Shown here in pieces: positions 45,260 to 53,343 of a stretch of DNA of 64,000 nucleotides. The stretch spans positions 1,861,941 to 1,925,940 of the forward strand of contig NZ_RQJO01000007.1 in the NCBI RefSeq assembly GCF_003858635.1, given 5' to 3'. The stretch's first letter is position 1, and each line of letters begins with the position of its first letter. The notes under the pieces were generated by a model, which was given only the letters and a program-made list of their open reading frames with translations, was not told the DNA's origin and made no database searches. Source of the stretch: Larkinella rosea. GTDB lineage: Bacteria; Bacteroidota; Bacteroidia; Cytophagales; Spirosomataceae. Made by a program: the position numbers and the translations under genes.

Positions 45260-45709
45260 ATGTCTCTCCAAATCGGCGACGCGGCACCCGAATTCGAAAC
45301 CCGCGACCAGAATGGCAACCCGATCCGGTTATCGGATTTCAAGGGTAAAAAAGTTGTGTTGTATTTTTACCCCAAAGACGACACGCCCGGTTGTACGGCC
45401 GAAGCCTGCAATCTCCGGGACAACTACAATTACCTGTTAAAAGCAGGTTATGAAGTCCTCGGTGTCAGTGTCGATGATGAAAAGTCGCACCAAAAATTCA
45501 TCAAAAAATTCAACTTGCCGTTTGCTTTGCTGGCCGATACGGATCACAAATTGGTGGAAGCCTATGATGTCTGGCACGAAAAGTCGATGTTTGGCAAAAA
45601 TTACATGGGCATCGTTCGGACCACTTTTATTATCGACGAAAACGGGATCATTTCCGACATTATCACCAAAGTCGATAACGAAAATCACACGGAGCAGATT
45701 TTAAAATAG
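45260..45709 (+). CDS. bcp: Thioredoxin-dependent peroxiredoxin Bcp
   Basis: A 149-residue peroxiredoxin from ATG 45260. The motif FYPKDDTPGCTAEACNLRD carries the peroxidatic C45 and the resolving C50, five residues apart as in E. coli Bcp. The C-terminal part (WHEKSMFGKNYMGIVRTTFI) is typical. It reduces hydroperoxides with thioredoxin in the cytoplasm. The frame is open 17 codons earlier but the conserved N-terminus begins at MSLQIGDAAPEF. It is followed by a hairpin and the transketolase genes. Confidence 0.95.
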   Translation: MSLQIGDAAPEFETRDQNGNPIRLSDFKGKKVVLYFYPKDDTPGCTAEACNLRDNYNYLLKAGYEVLGVSVDDEKSHQKFIKKFNLPFALLADTDHKLVEAYDVWHEKSMFGKNYMGIVRTTFIIDENGIISDIITKVDNENHTEQILK

Positions 45710-45724
45710 AAGTTAGATTAGAGC

Positions 45725-45762
45725 CAAGAGCGAATAGACTTTTTTAGGTCTAGTTTCTCTTG
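45725..45762. repeat. Hairpin between bcp and the transketolase genes
   Basis: CAAGAG-TAGAC (45725-45739) pairs with GTCTA-CTCTTG (45748-45762) around a 4-base internal loop and a T-rich apical loop. It stands 22 bases before the transketolase start and is another word-like hairpin of the type seen elsewhere in this window. Confidence 0.55.
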
Positions 45763-45783
45763 TCTTACCTCTTTTGTCTCATC

Positions 45784-46641
45784 ATGGAAATCCAACAATT
45801 ACAACACATTGCTACGCAGGTTCGGCGCGATATTGTCCGGATGGTTCACGCCGTAAATTCGGGTCACCCCGGTGGTTCGCTGGGCTGTACGGACCTTTTG
45901 GTTGCACTCTATTTTGACGTCATGCATCTGAAACGCGACGAGCAGGGCGCGGCTATTTTTGATATGAATGCCACCGACGAAGACCTTTTCTTCCTGTCGA
46001 ACGGGCACATTTCCCCGGTTTTTTACAGCGTGCTGGCGCGCAGCGGTTACTTCCCGGTTTCGGAACTGGCGACGTTTCGGAAACTCGACAGCCGGTTACA
46101 GGGCCACCCCGCCACCGCCGAGCATTTGCCCGGCATACGGATCGCTTCGGGTTCGTTGGGGCAAGGGTTATCGGTAGCCTGCGGTGCGGCTTTTGCCAAA
46201 CGCCTGAACGGCGACGACAAGCACGTTTACGTGTTGATGGGCGATGGCGAACAGCAGGAAGGCCAGATTTGGGAAGCGGCTACGTTTGCCCCCCACCACA
46301 AGCTCGGCAACCTGACGGCCATCATCGACTTCAACGGCCAGCAAATCGACGGGCCGACCAATCTGGTGATGAACAACCGGGACCTGGGTGCGAAATACCG
46401 GGCCTTCGGCTGGAACGTTACGGAGATGAAGGGCAACGACATGAGTGATATCATCAAAACGCTGCACGAGTCGAAAAATGATCCGGAAGTGCCAACCCTG
46501 ATTCTGATGGAAACCGAGATGGGCTTCGGCGTCGATTTCATGATGGGAAGCCACAAATGGCACGGTGTCGCTCCGAACGACGAGCAACTCGCCGTAGCCC
46601 TGAATCAATTGCCCATCACTGCCGGAATGTCTGACTATTGA
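45784..46641 (+). CDS. Transketolase, N-terminal (TPP-binding) subunit
   Basis: A 285-residue subunit from ATG 45784. It binds thiamine diphosphate: NSGHPGGSLGCTDLLVAL near 25-42, FLSNGHISPVFYSVLA, QGHPATAEHLPG, and VLMGDGEQQEGQIWEAATFA near 150, where GDGE...N is the TPP motif (MGDGEQQEGQIWEA, then DFNGQQIDG). It works with the C-terminal subunit made by the next gene, 14 bases downstream, in the non-oxidative pentose phosphate pathway. This split form is common in Bacteroidota. The frame is open eight codons earlier but the ATG fits the family. Confidence 0.95.
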   Translation: MEIQQLQHIATQVRRDIVRMVHAVNSGHPGGSLGCTDLLVALYFDVMHLKRDEQGAAIFDMNATDEDLFFLSNGHISPVFYSVLARSGYFPVSELATFRKLDSRLQGHPATAEHLPGIRIASGSLGQGLSVACGAAFAKRLNGDDKHVYVLMGDGEQQEGQIWEAATFAPHHKLGNLTAIIDFNGQQIDGPTNLVMNNRDLGAKYRAFGWNVTEMKGNDMSDIIKTLHESKNDPEVPTLILMETEMGFGVDFMMGSHKWHGVAPNDEQLAVALNQLPITAGMSDY

Positions 46642-46655
46642 CCACTGAACTTAGT

Positions 46656-47612
46656 ATGAAAAAATATACATACACCGAGAAAAAAGACACGCGTTCCGGT
46701 TTTGGCGCGGGTATTCTGGAACTGGGCCGCACCAACCCGAACGTGGTGGCACTGACCGCCGACCTGGCCGGGTCGCTCAAACTGGAAGGATTTATCAAGG
46801 AATTCCCGGAACGCTACGTGCAGTGCGGGATTTCGGAAGCCAACATGATCGGCGTTTCAGCCGGGCTAACGATTGGCGGCAAAATTCCATTTGCGACCTC
46901 CTTTGCCAACTTTGCAACCGGACGGGTTTATGACCAGATCCGTCAGTCGGTTTGCTATTCCAATAAAAACGTCAAAATCTGCGCGTCACACGCCGGTTTG
47001 ACATTGGGCGAAGACGGCGCGACCCACCAGATTCTGGAGGACATCGGCATGATGAAAATGCTGCCGAACATGACCGTCATCAACCCCTGCGACTTCAACC
47101 AGACCAAAGCGGCCACCATCGCCATCGCGGATTACGAAGGACCGGTTTACCTGCGGTTTGGCCGTCCGGTGGTGCCGATTTTCACCCCCGCCGATCAGAA
47201 GTTTGAAATTGGCAAAGCGATTGTTCTGAACGAAGGGCCGGACGTCTCCATTTTTGCGACGGGTCACCTGGTTTGGGAAGCCATTAAAGCCGGTGAAATG
47301 CTGGCTGAACAAGGGATTGAAGCGGATATTATCAACATTCACACGATAAAACCGTTTGATGAAGAGGCCGTCCTCGCGTCGGTGCGCAAAACGCGCTGTG
47401 CGGTGTCAGCCGAAGAACATCAATTGAACGGCGGTTTGGGCGATAGCGTAGCGCAGGCACTGGCCCGGAATTTTCCCGCTCCGCTCGAAATGATCGGCGT
47501 ACACGATAGTTTCGGCGAAAGCGGTACACCCGATCAGTTGATGAAAAAATACGGCCTGACTGCCGAAAAAATTGTTGAAGCAGCCCTGCGGGCCAAGTCC
47601 CGCGTTGTTTGA
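46656..47612 (+). CDS. Transketolase, C-terminal subunit
   Basis: A 318-residue subunit from ATG 46656. It holds the pyrimidine-binding domain of transketolase (LTADLAGSLKLEGFIKEFPE, GISEANMIGVSAGLTIGGKI, FATSFANFATGRVYDQIRQS, ASHAGLTLGEDGATHQILED) and the C-terminal transketolase domain with NIHTIKPFDEEAVLAS. Together with the N-terminal subunit it moves two-carbon units between sugar phosphates. Stop at 47612 is followed 13 bases later by the tandem-heptamer hairpin and then the sigma-factor gene. Confidence 0.95.
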   Translation: MKKYTYTEKKDTRSGFGAGILELGRTNPNVVALTADLAGSLKLEGFIKEFPERYVQCGISEANMIGVSAGLTIGGKIPFATSFANFATGRVYDQIRQSVCYSNKNVKICASHAGLTLGEDGATHQILEDIGMMKMLPNMTVINPCDFNQTKAATIAIADYEGPVYLRFGRPVVPIFTPADQKFEIGKAIVLNEGPDVSIFATGHLVWEAIKAGEMLAEQGIEADIINIHTIKPFDEEAVLASVRKTRCAVSAEEHQLNGGLGDSVAQALARNFPAPLEMIGVHDSFGESGTPDQLMKKYGLTAEKIVEAALRAKSRVV

Positions 47613-47625
47613 TGCTTATGGTTTG

Positions 47626-47726
47626 TAGTTTATGGTTTACGGTTTACGGTTTATAGTTGAGCAGGACGTATCAAACTATAAACGATAACCATAAACCATA
47701 AACCGTAAACCGTAAACCATAAACTA
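47626..47726. repeat. Hairpin of tandem heptamers (RTAAACC) before the sigma factor
   Basis: The left arm 47626-47654 and right arm 47698-47726 are exact reverse complements over 29 bases. Both arms are made of repeated seven-base words (GTAAACC, ATAAACC and their complements). The right side carries about 20 extra bases of the same words, so the middle can pair in several ways. It starts 13 bases after the transketolase stop and ends five bases before the sigma-factor ATG at 47732. Confidence 0.8.
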
Positions 47727-47731
47727 ACCCA

Positions 47732-48292
47732 ATGACTGACGAAGAACTCCTGCAAAAATACCGCGATCCGCAAAGCCGGAATTATGCCTTTAATCTGATG
47801 GTGCGGCAGTACCAGCAGAAAATTTACTGGCATATCCGGAAGATGGTCATCGACCACGATGATGCGGACGATCTGGTGCAGGAGACCTTTATCAAAGTCT
47901 GGAATTCCTTGGAGAACTTCCGTGGTGATTCGCAGCTTTATACCTGGATTTACCGGATTGCGACCAACGAATGTCTGAATTTTCTGAATAAAAAACGGCG
48001 TCGGTTTTTCCTGCCCATCGGAGACGTGGAAGGAGAATTAATGGAAAAACTGGAAAGTAATTCGGATTACGTCACCTCAGGTTCCGATCCGTCGGGCGAG
48101 GAGATTCAGATGAAGCTGCAAAAAGCGTTGCTAAAATTGCCTGATAAACAACGGCTTGTCTTCAACATGAAATACTTCGATGATATGAAATATGAAGAAA
48201 TTTCCGAAATTACGGGAACGTCGGTCGGTGCCTTAAAAGCATCGTACCACCTGGCTGTTAAAAAAATTGAAGATTATCTGAATGGGAATTAA
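47732..48292 (+). CDS. ECF-type RNA polymerase sigma factor
   Basis: A 186-residue sigma-70 family factor. Region 2 includes WHIRKMVIDHDDADDLVQET and FIKVWNSLENFRGDSQLYTW near 40-80, and region 4 has the helix-turn-helix LPDKQRLVFNMKYFDDMKYE with EISEITGTSVGALKASYHLA near 130-175. It directs RNA polymerase to stress or surface promoters. The next gene encodes a small membrane protein that fits an anti-sigma factor. The ATG follows a long hairpin by five bases; no ribosome site is seen between. Confidence 0.95.
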   Translation: MTDEELLQKYRDPQSRNYAFNLMVRQYQQKIYWHIRKMVIDHDDADDLVQETFIKVWNSLENFRGDSQLYTWIYRIATNECLNFLNKKRRRFFLPIGDVEGELMEKLESNSDYVTSGSDPSGEEIQMKLQKALLKLPDKQRLVFNMKYFDDMKYEEISEITGTSVGALKASYHLAVKKIEDYLNGN

Positions 48293-48336
48293 ACCCGGTA
48301 CAGGCTTGCTTGTCAAACCGTTGTGCTTATAAGACA

Positions 48337-48786
48337 ATGGAACCGAAAAAACCAATACGACTTGACGAATTAGACCGGCAACATCCACTTCGGCAGTTGC
48401 CGTTTACGACGCCGGAAGCCTATTTCGACACACTTCCGTCGCGGATACAAGCCGAAACCGCCCGCCGATCACATCGTTTTACGATTAGCTGGTCGTGGCA
48501 GCGATCGGTTGCTACAGTGGCCGGTGCCGGTTTGGTAGCTGCACTGGTCTGGTTCACGTACCCGCAGAAACAGGATTCGCTGGAACCGGAATTGCTGAGC
48601 AACGTCAGTACGGAATCCGTGCTGGAATACCTGCAGGATCAGGATATTTATCTGGAGGATTATTCCGACATGATCAAGACGCACGATATGCCGAACGATT
48701 CGACCCTGATTCATGAACTGCACGTCTCGCCGGAGTCGATTCAGCAAATGATTGAGGAAGATGCGGCCGGGACTGCAACCATTTGA
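48337..48786 (+). CDS. Putative anti-sigma factor with one membrane helix
   Basis: A 149-residue protein from ATG 48337 (MEPKKPIRLDELDRQHPLRQ). About 55 cytoplasmic residues come first (LPFTTPEAYFDTLPSRIQAE, then ARRSHRF), then one helix SVATVAGAGLVAALVWFTY near 62-80, then an acidic periplasmic tail (ESVLEYLQDQDIYLEDYSDM). This layout directly after an ECF sigma factor is the pattern of anti-sigma proteins in Bacteroidota. No zinc-binding HxxxCxxC motif is seen, so it would be a different type. The role is inferred from position and topology. It lies 44 bases after the sigma-factor stop. Confidence 0.7.
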   Translation: MEPKKPIRLDELDRQHPLRQLPFTTPEAYFDTLPSRIQAETARRSHRFTISWSWQRSVATVAGAGLVAALVWFTYPQKQDSLEPELLSNVSTESVLEYLQDQDIYLEDYSDMIKTHDMPNDSTLIHELHVSPESIQQMIEEDAAGTATI

Positions 48787-48823
48787 GTAGTTCAACGGTA
48801 GTTAAGGGGGTAAGTAGTCTGTC

Positions 48824-48900
48824 GGAGCGCTCCGGTTTATGGTTGAAGTAAACCTTTTTTTGAGTTGAAGTACGCTTTTGCTTAAACGATAAACCGCTCC
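48824..48900. repeat. Nested inverted repeats before the Spy-like gene
   Basis: GGAGCGCTCC (48824-48833) is a perfect palindrome. GGTTTAT (48834-48840) pairs with ATAAACC (48889-48895), and outside it GGAGC with GCTCC. TTGAAGTA occurs twice between the arms. It may be a leader hairpin or operator before the gene at 48976. Confidence 0.4.
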
Positions 48901-48975
48901 GCTTCGGCGGGGCAATCCCGCACTCTAAACCCGTTTTACTGGATAATGACCGAATCTTTACTTTTAAAAATTGAT

Positions 48976-49386
48976 ATGAAATCGTTCACCCGCTTACTGG
49001 TTTTGTTCGTTGGCCTGATGTTTACCCTTCCGGCGCTTGCCCAGAACCCGGATCGTCAGAAAATAGAAAGTGCGAAGATTGGCCTGATTACGAATCGCCT
49101 GAATCTGACGCCTGAGCAAGCTCCGCAGTTCTGGCCGATTTATAACGAATACAGCGATAAACGTCGGGATATTTCCCGGCAGCTTCGTCAGTCCAACAAA
49201 CCGGGTGGCAATTCGGCCATCAGCGAACTGAACGAATCGGTCGAATTGAAACAAAAACTGGTTGATCTGGAGAAAGAATACAACTCCCGGTTTTTGAAGG
49301 TTATTTCGGCCCAACAGCTTCAGGAGTTGCACAACACCGAGCGCATGTTCAACAAGATGCTGATGGATCAGCTCCGGGGAAATTAA
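48976..49386 (+). CDS. Spy/CpxP-like periplasmic stress protein
   Basis: A 136-residue exported protein from ATG 48976. The signal peptide is MKSFTRLLVLFVGLMFTLPA followed by LA, cut before QNPDRQ. The mature part is helical with LNLTPEQAPQFWPIYNEYSD, where LTPEQ is the motif of the Spy/CpxP family (LTxxQ), and a coiled C-terminal region (VDLEKEYNSRFLKVISAQQL). Such proteins are ATP-independent chaperones or sensor inhibitors in envelope stress. It follows the sigma/anti-sigma pair and may be its target; this is an inference. A strong terminator is at 49421-49445. Confidence 0.85.
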   Translation: MKSFTRLLVLFVGLMFTLPALAQNPDRQKIESAKIGLITNRLNLTPEQAPQFWPIYNEYSDKRRDISRQLRQSNKPGGNSAISELNESVELKQKLVDLEKEYNSRFLKVISAQQLQELHNTERMFNKMLMDQLRGN

Positions 49387-49420
49387 CAATCCAATTTTTT
49401 GCTATACTACCTATTTTGAC

Positions 49421-49445
49421 AAGCCCGGCCAGATTGGCCGGGCTT
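49421..49445. terminator. Two-way intrinsic terminator
   Basis: AAGCCCGGCC and GGCCGGGCTT form a perfect 10-bp stem around AGATT between the Spy-like gene and the cyclase gene. The downstream T content is modest on both sides (tgtattt on plus, TTGTCAAAA on minus), but the stem is strong. Confidence 0.75.
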
Positions 49446-49450
49446 TGTAT

Positions 49451-50698
49451 TTATTCTTCCACGAAATACATATCGATCTTGCCTTTGTTCTTCGCTTCTA
49501 TTTTCCCGCGATGTTGACAGCGAAAATGGTCTTTGATGTGTTCATAAGTCGTTCCCGACACATTCACTTTGCCCACTTCGCCGTGCTGCTCCATCCGGGC
49601 TGCGGTATTAACCGTATCTCCCCAAATATCGTAAGCAAACTTTTTAAGACCCACAATACCGGCGACAACCGAACCGGAATGAATACCGATCCGAAAGTCG
49701 AAGTAATGATTATTGACGGCAATGCGTTCAAGCCGAATCGTTTCCATAAAAGCCCGGATTTCGAGCGCTGCCTGCACCACTTCCCGGGCATTGTCGCCAT
49801 AGGGAACCGGTAAACCACCCGCGCACAGATACGCATCCCCAATGGTTTTGATTTTCTCGATGCGGTATTTACTGATAATGTTATCGAAAGACCGGAAATA
49901 AAAATCTATTTCATTGACCAGCGCTTCCGGCGTCATGTCTTCACCGTGGGTCGTAAAATTCTGAATATCAATAAATAAAACCGTTACCAGATCGAAAAGC
50001 TGCGGAATCGATTTACCGTTTTGCATAATTTCTTCGGCAATTTCAGACGGCAGAATGTTCAGCAACAGCTCATCAGATCGTTTTTTTTCCGCAGCAAGCT
50101 GCTGGTTTTTAGCTTTCAGCTGATTCAAAGCTGTATTTTTCCCGTTTTCAAAAACCAGAACTATTACGAAGCAAATAATGATCAGCCCAATTAAGGTGCT
50201 GGCGCTAAAACTCAGTTCCCAGCTCGTATCATAAAACTTGGTCAATTCGATGCCGTTGGCGGCCATGAGCCATAAGATCAATGAAAACAGGCAGTTGTAA
50301 ATCAGGCAAATGGTCGCATTGCGTTTTCCGGCTACCAATAATATTACCATTGGCGACGAAATCAGCCAGGGGTGCGCCGGTGAATACGCTCCTCCGCTGA
50401 ACAAAATAACGCTGTGAACCGTGAGTGCCCCGACCAGGCTATAGCCGTTGGCGACCCATTGAAAAGGTTTGGTACGGAGCTGATAGAGCAAAACAAAGTA
50501 CAGCACGCCAAACAGAATCATCCCGACAATACCGGGAACAAACGAGATGCGGATCGAATCCAGTGAATAGTAAAACGCAAAGACACCCGTTATGAAACAG
50601 GTGTAAGCCAGCAACTTATAGCGTCTTAAATTGACTTCATCGGCGAAGGCTTCAGGTGGGATGAACTTGTAAATGTATTCCTGGAGTCGCTCAATCAT
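49451..50698 (-). CDS. Membrane-bound class III adenylate cyclase
   Basis: A 415-residue enzyme. Six hydrophobic helices lie at about 28-185. A coiled linker (LNQLKAKNQQLAAEKKRSDE) precedes the class III cyclase domain at about 225-410. Metal-binding Asp residues are in LFIDIQNFT near 233 and in IGDAYLCAGG near 287. The base-specifying residues are Lys (EKIKTIGDAYL) and Asp (AYDIWGDTVNTAARM), which point to ATP rather than GTP. Arg in AARM completes the set. It makes cAMP. It is the last of three minus-strand genes, four bases after the membrane protein gene. The cNMP-binding transporter 4 kb away may be a target; this is an inference. Confidence 0.9.
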   Translation of the reverse strand: MIERLQEYIYKFIPPEAFADEVNLRRYKLLAYTCFITGVFAFYYSLDSIRISFVPGIVGMILFGVLYFVLLYQLRTKPFQWVANGYSLVGALTVHSVILFSGGAYSPAHPWLISSPMVILLVAGKRNATICLIYNCLFSLILWLMAANGIELTKFYDTSWELSFSASTLIGLIIICFVIVLVFENGKNTALNQLKAKNQQLAAEKKRSDELLLNILPSEIAEEIMQNGKSIPQLFDLVTVLFIDIQNFTTHGEDMTPEALVNEIDFYFRSFDNIISKYRIEKIKTIGDAYLCAGGLPVPYGDNAREVVQAALEIRAFMETIRLERIAVNNHYFDFRIGIHSGSVVAGIVGLKKFAYDIWGDTVNTAARMEQHGEVGKVNVSGTTYEHIKDHFRCQHRGKIEAKNKGKIDMYFVEE

Positions 50699-50702
50699 CG
50701 CC

Positions 50703-51383
50703 CTATCGAAACAAATTGTAGCAGATTACGTACGACAGCCAGATCCAGGCTCCCTGAGCGATCCCCAAACCAATGGCGGAGGACCAGCCGACCCGGTTAT
50801 TGATTTGTCGGAAAAACAGCGGTAATAGCGTACAAATTAAGCCTTCGCCCGTGATGATGTACAAGGGCGCGCTCCCGACCATCTGACAGTGAATATAATA
50901 CCACCAACCCGCGTCTTTCGCCCAATGTTCCATCAGTGGAATGATCAACAGGCCCATCAATGCGGCTGCAAATACCGCCAGACGCATTGATTTCCAGCCG
51001 CTAACCAGCCAGCTCAGGTAACCAATCTGAACCAGAATCACCGCCCAGGCAAATGGCATGTACATCGGCGACCGGATCAGCATGGGCTCGTCGTTCGGAT
51101 AAATCAGTGTCCCGGTGCTGTCGACCAGCCACCAGTCGGCCAGGAGTTCTCCCAATCCCGCAACCAAACCGAAAACCATCAGCTTTCGCAGAAAACCATC
51201 GGAATACCACCACGTAAAAAGGCCCATCAGCCCATAAGTTCCGTAGGCCAGCCAGGCTGCCGACTTCCAGCCCAGGTGGTAGCGATCACTCACGATGCCA
51301 ACGCCCAGCACCAGCGCCAGTGTCAGCAGGATGAAATAGGTTCGGATTCGTTGATTCTGTTGAGTAACCGGTACCGAGATCAT
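50703..51383 (-). CDS. Polytopic membrane protein of unknown function
   Basis: A 226-residue protein with about six or seven membrane helices and few charged residues. Motifs are LLADWWLVDSTGTLIYPNDE near 80-100 and WWYYIHCQMVGSAPLYIITG near 160-180. It recalls carotenoid-biosynthesis membrane proteins only loosely. It overlaps the stop of the preceding FAD enzyme by four bases (ATGA), so its translation is coupled to it, and it is followed after four bases by the cyclase gene. The name of the family (DUF6989-like) is from memory and uncertain. A role with the FAD enzyme is likely from the coupling. Confidence 0.65.
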   Translation of the reverse strand: MISVPVTQQNQRIRTYFILLTLALVLGVGIVSDRYHLGWKSAAWLAYGTYGLMGLFTWWYSDGFLRKLMVFGLVAGLGELLADWWLVDSTGTLIYPNDEPMLIRSPMYMPFAWAVILVQIGYLSWLVSGWKSMRLAVFAAALMGLLIIPLMEHWAKDAGWWYYIHCQMVGSAPLYIITGEGLICTLLPLFFRQINNRVGWSSAIGLGIAQGAWIWLSYVICYNLFR

Positions 51384-53116
51384 AGAAAGGGTCGTTTAAC
51401 AACCTGACGTGTTTTTTGAATGATAGCATTCAATTTTGCCACCGTCTGAACGGTTTTGGGCACATTGGGATTCCAGCACAATCCCCGCTGGTAGCGGATT
51501 TTGTCCAGCCACCGAAAGGGCAGCAACAGAAAGGGTTCGTGCAAATCCCACAAGGTGCAGAGTGGCGCATTGGAGCCCGAACGTTTGATGATGTTGTTGA
51601 CGGCCCGGCGAGCGGCCTCGTTGGCTCCTTCCATCGATGCCAGGTCCGTAAAGGTTTTCACGTAATCCGATGCCAGAAACAGGTTCGGAATCCCCGTGTA
51701 CGAGTTCGGTCGCAAATCCCACGTATTGGTGAGATTTACCAGCAGTTTTTCCGTATTTTCAACCGTTTTGCCGTTTTTTTCAACTATATCAGAATCAATG
51801 TAATACGTGACAATGGATTGATCATGCAGAATGACTTTCCCTTCGACGTTGAAACTGCGCTTCAACTGCGCCCAGACTTCTTCCTTGATTTCGGTAAACG
51901 AACATTGCTGAGCGGTTTTATTGTAGAGAATGCCGGGCGTTTCCCAATCCGAAACGTCAACTGACAAAACCGTTTTCACGGCCCCATCGCCGTATTTACT
52001 GATATCGAAATCGGCCCAGAACTGAAGCTGGGAAATGGCCGTCAACGCCCAGGGCGTATCGACACAAATGATGTGCCCGTCGATGATATTCACCTCGTCG
52101 GACAAATAGAACTGAATGCCATTCATCCAGTCGACGTTGTTGGCCAGGGTAACGATATTGGTCAGGCAGGCATCCTTATACAACATATTTTCGTTCACCA
52201 GCGGAGCCATGGCTTCGACTGGCAGCGCCGAGAGGTAAAAATCTCCCCGAACGGTTTTTCGGCTCCCGTTTGCGTCTTCCAAAACCACACCCGTAATGGT
52301 CTGCTTATCGCACACAAACTCAACCAGTTCCTGCCCTTTCTCGTACCGAACCCCTTTCTGGACAAGGTAATCATACCAGGGATTGAGCCATACATCGTTG
52401 GTGGGGCCGTTCAGTACCCGATCGACCTGAATTTCCGGATTCAACAAATCGAAAACGAGCTGAATCAGAATATCGCCCCCGGTTTTTGTACTGGCTTTTC
52501 GGGCTTTAGCCGCCACCAGCGTTCGGGTTAATCCATTGACAAATAAAGCTTTATAAGCATCGCTATGTTCATCGGCATCCGTAAATTCCCACCAGCCAAT
52601 ACTTTCGTAATCATCCAGTCGACGGGTTTTACAACTCGTCATAAGTTGCCACAGGCGATGGGCCATCAGCTTGGCTTCGCCCGGTTTCAATCCGGTATGC
52701 GTATGGAACAGATCGTTGTAGATAATCTCCAGATCGGCTAAAGAGGTGGGAAACCGGCTTAAAGCGATGATGGGTGCCTGGTCGAACCGGGCCATCATCA
52801 TTTTGTTGCTCTGCACCAGATTATCAAAAACGCCCCGTTTGTTTACCTTCCCGGTTTTCGGGTTCTTGAACGGAATGCGCTTCATGGTATCGGTTACGTG
52901 CCGGTAGAATCCCGGAAAAAACCGGAAACCGTGTTCGCCGGGCAGTGGCAGTCGTCCGGCTTTGCCCGAATCGGGAACGTTTACACTACGCGCCTTGCCC
53001 CCAACATACTCGGGTTTCTTTTCATACACTTCGACCGTAAACCCACGCTCGATCAGTTCATGGGCGGCACTCATGCCCGCTACTCCTCCGCCGAGAATAA
53101 TAACCTTTGGACTCAT
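51380..53116 (-). CDS. FAD-dependent desaturase/hydroxysqualene-dehydroxylase-like enzyme
   Basis: A 578-residue flavoprotein. The N-terminal dinucleotide motif is VIILGGGVAGMSAAHELIER at about 5-24, with the FAD-binding Glu at VEVYEKKPEYVGGKARS near 29-45. The C-terminal FAD motif is IPNLFLASDYVKTFTDLASM with EGANEAARRAVNNII near 490-525. This outline matches phytoene desaturase, zeta-carotene desaturase and HpnE. At 578 residues it is longer than most. It would oxidise or dehydroxylate an isoprenoid; the substrate is not known. It starts the three-gene unit with the membrane protein and the cyclase, and its ATG lies on the strand opposite the HD gene. Confidence 0.85.
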   Translation of the reverse strand: MSPKVIILGGGVAGMSAAHELIERGFTVEVYEKKPEYVGGKARSVNVPDSGKAGRLPLPGEHGFRFFPGFYRHVTDTMKRIPFKNPKTGKVNKRGVFDNLVQSNKMMMARFDQAPIIALSRFPTSLADLEIIYNDLFHTHTGLKPGEAKLMAHRLWQLMTSCKTRRLDDYESIGWWEFTDADEHSDAYKALFVNGLTRTLVAAKARKASTKTGGDILIQLVFDLLNPEIQVDRVLNGPTNDVWLNPWYDYLVQKGVRYEKGQELVEFVCDKQTITGVVLEDANGSRKTVRGDFYLSALPVEAMAPLVNENMLYKDACLTNIVTLANNVDWMNGIQFYLSDEVNIIDGHIICVDTPWALTAISQLQFWADFDISKYGDGAVKTVLSVDVSDWETPGILYNKTAQQCSFTEIKEEVWAQLKRSFNVEGKVILHDQSIVTYYIDSDIVEKNGKTVENTEKLLVNLTNTWDLRPNSYTGIPNLFLASDYVKTFTDLASMEGANEAARRAVNNIIKRSGSNAPLCTLWDLHEPFLLLPFRWLDKIRYQRGLCWNPNVPKTVQTVAKLNAIIQKTRQVVKRPFL

Positions 53117-53270
53117 AGCTTCGAAAATAATTTGGATTTAGGAGGATAGGAAGGCATATTTATTGGAAAAAATCCAAGCCAGGCTTAAAAATATTTCTTC
53201 GCCATAAGATAATCCAAAATTTGTTCGTTTGCCATATAATAGTAACTTTTCGTCAATATCCGGGCAACAG

Positions 53271-53301
53271 TTGACAACCGAATGGATTTGTAGTACGTTT
53301 G
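53271..53301 (+). promoter_or_regulatory. Likely promoter of the HD-domain gene
   Basis: TACGTTTG (53294-53301) matches the -7 box TAnnTTTG, and TTG at 53271-53273 stands 20 bases before it as a possible -33 element. The start ATG is at 53344. Confidence 0.5.
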
Positions 53302-53343
53302 ATTCTGAACACCCTATTATTTTATACCGTACTGGCCTTACTG

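Noticed and set aside
47626-47726. Possible CRISPR or tandem repeat array
   Set aside because: The words are heptamers in two inverted arms with no spacers of constant length, so a hairpin fits better.
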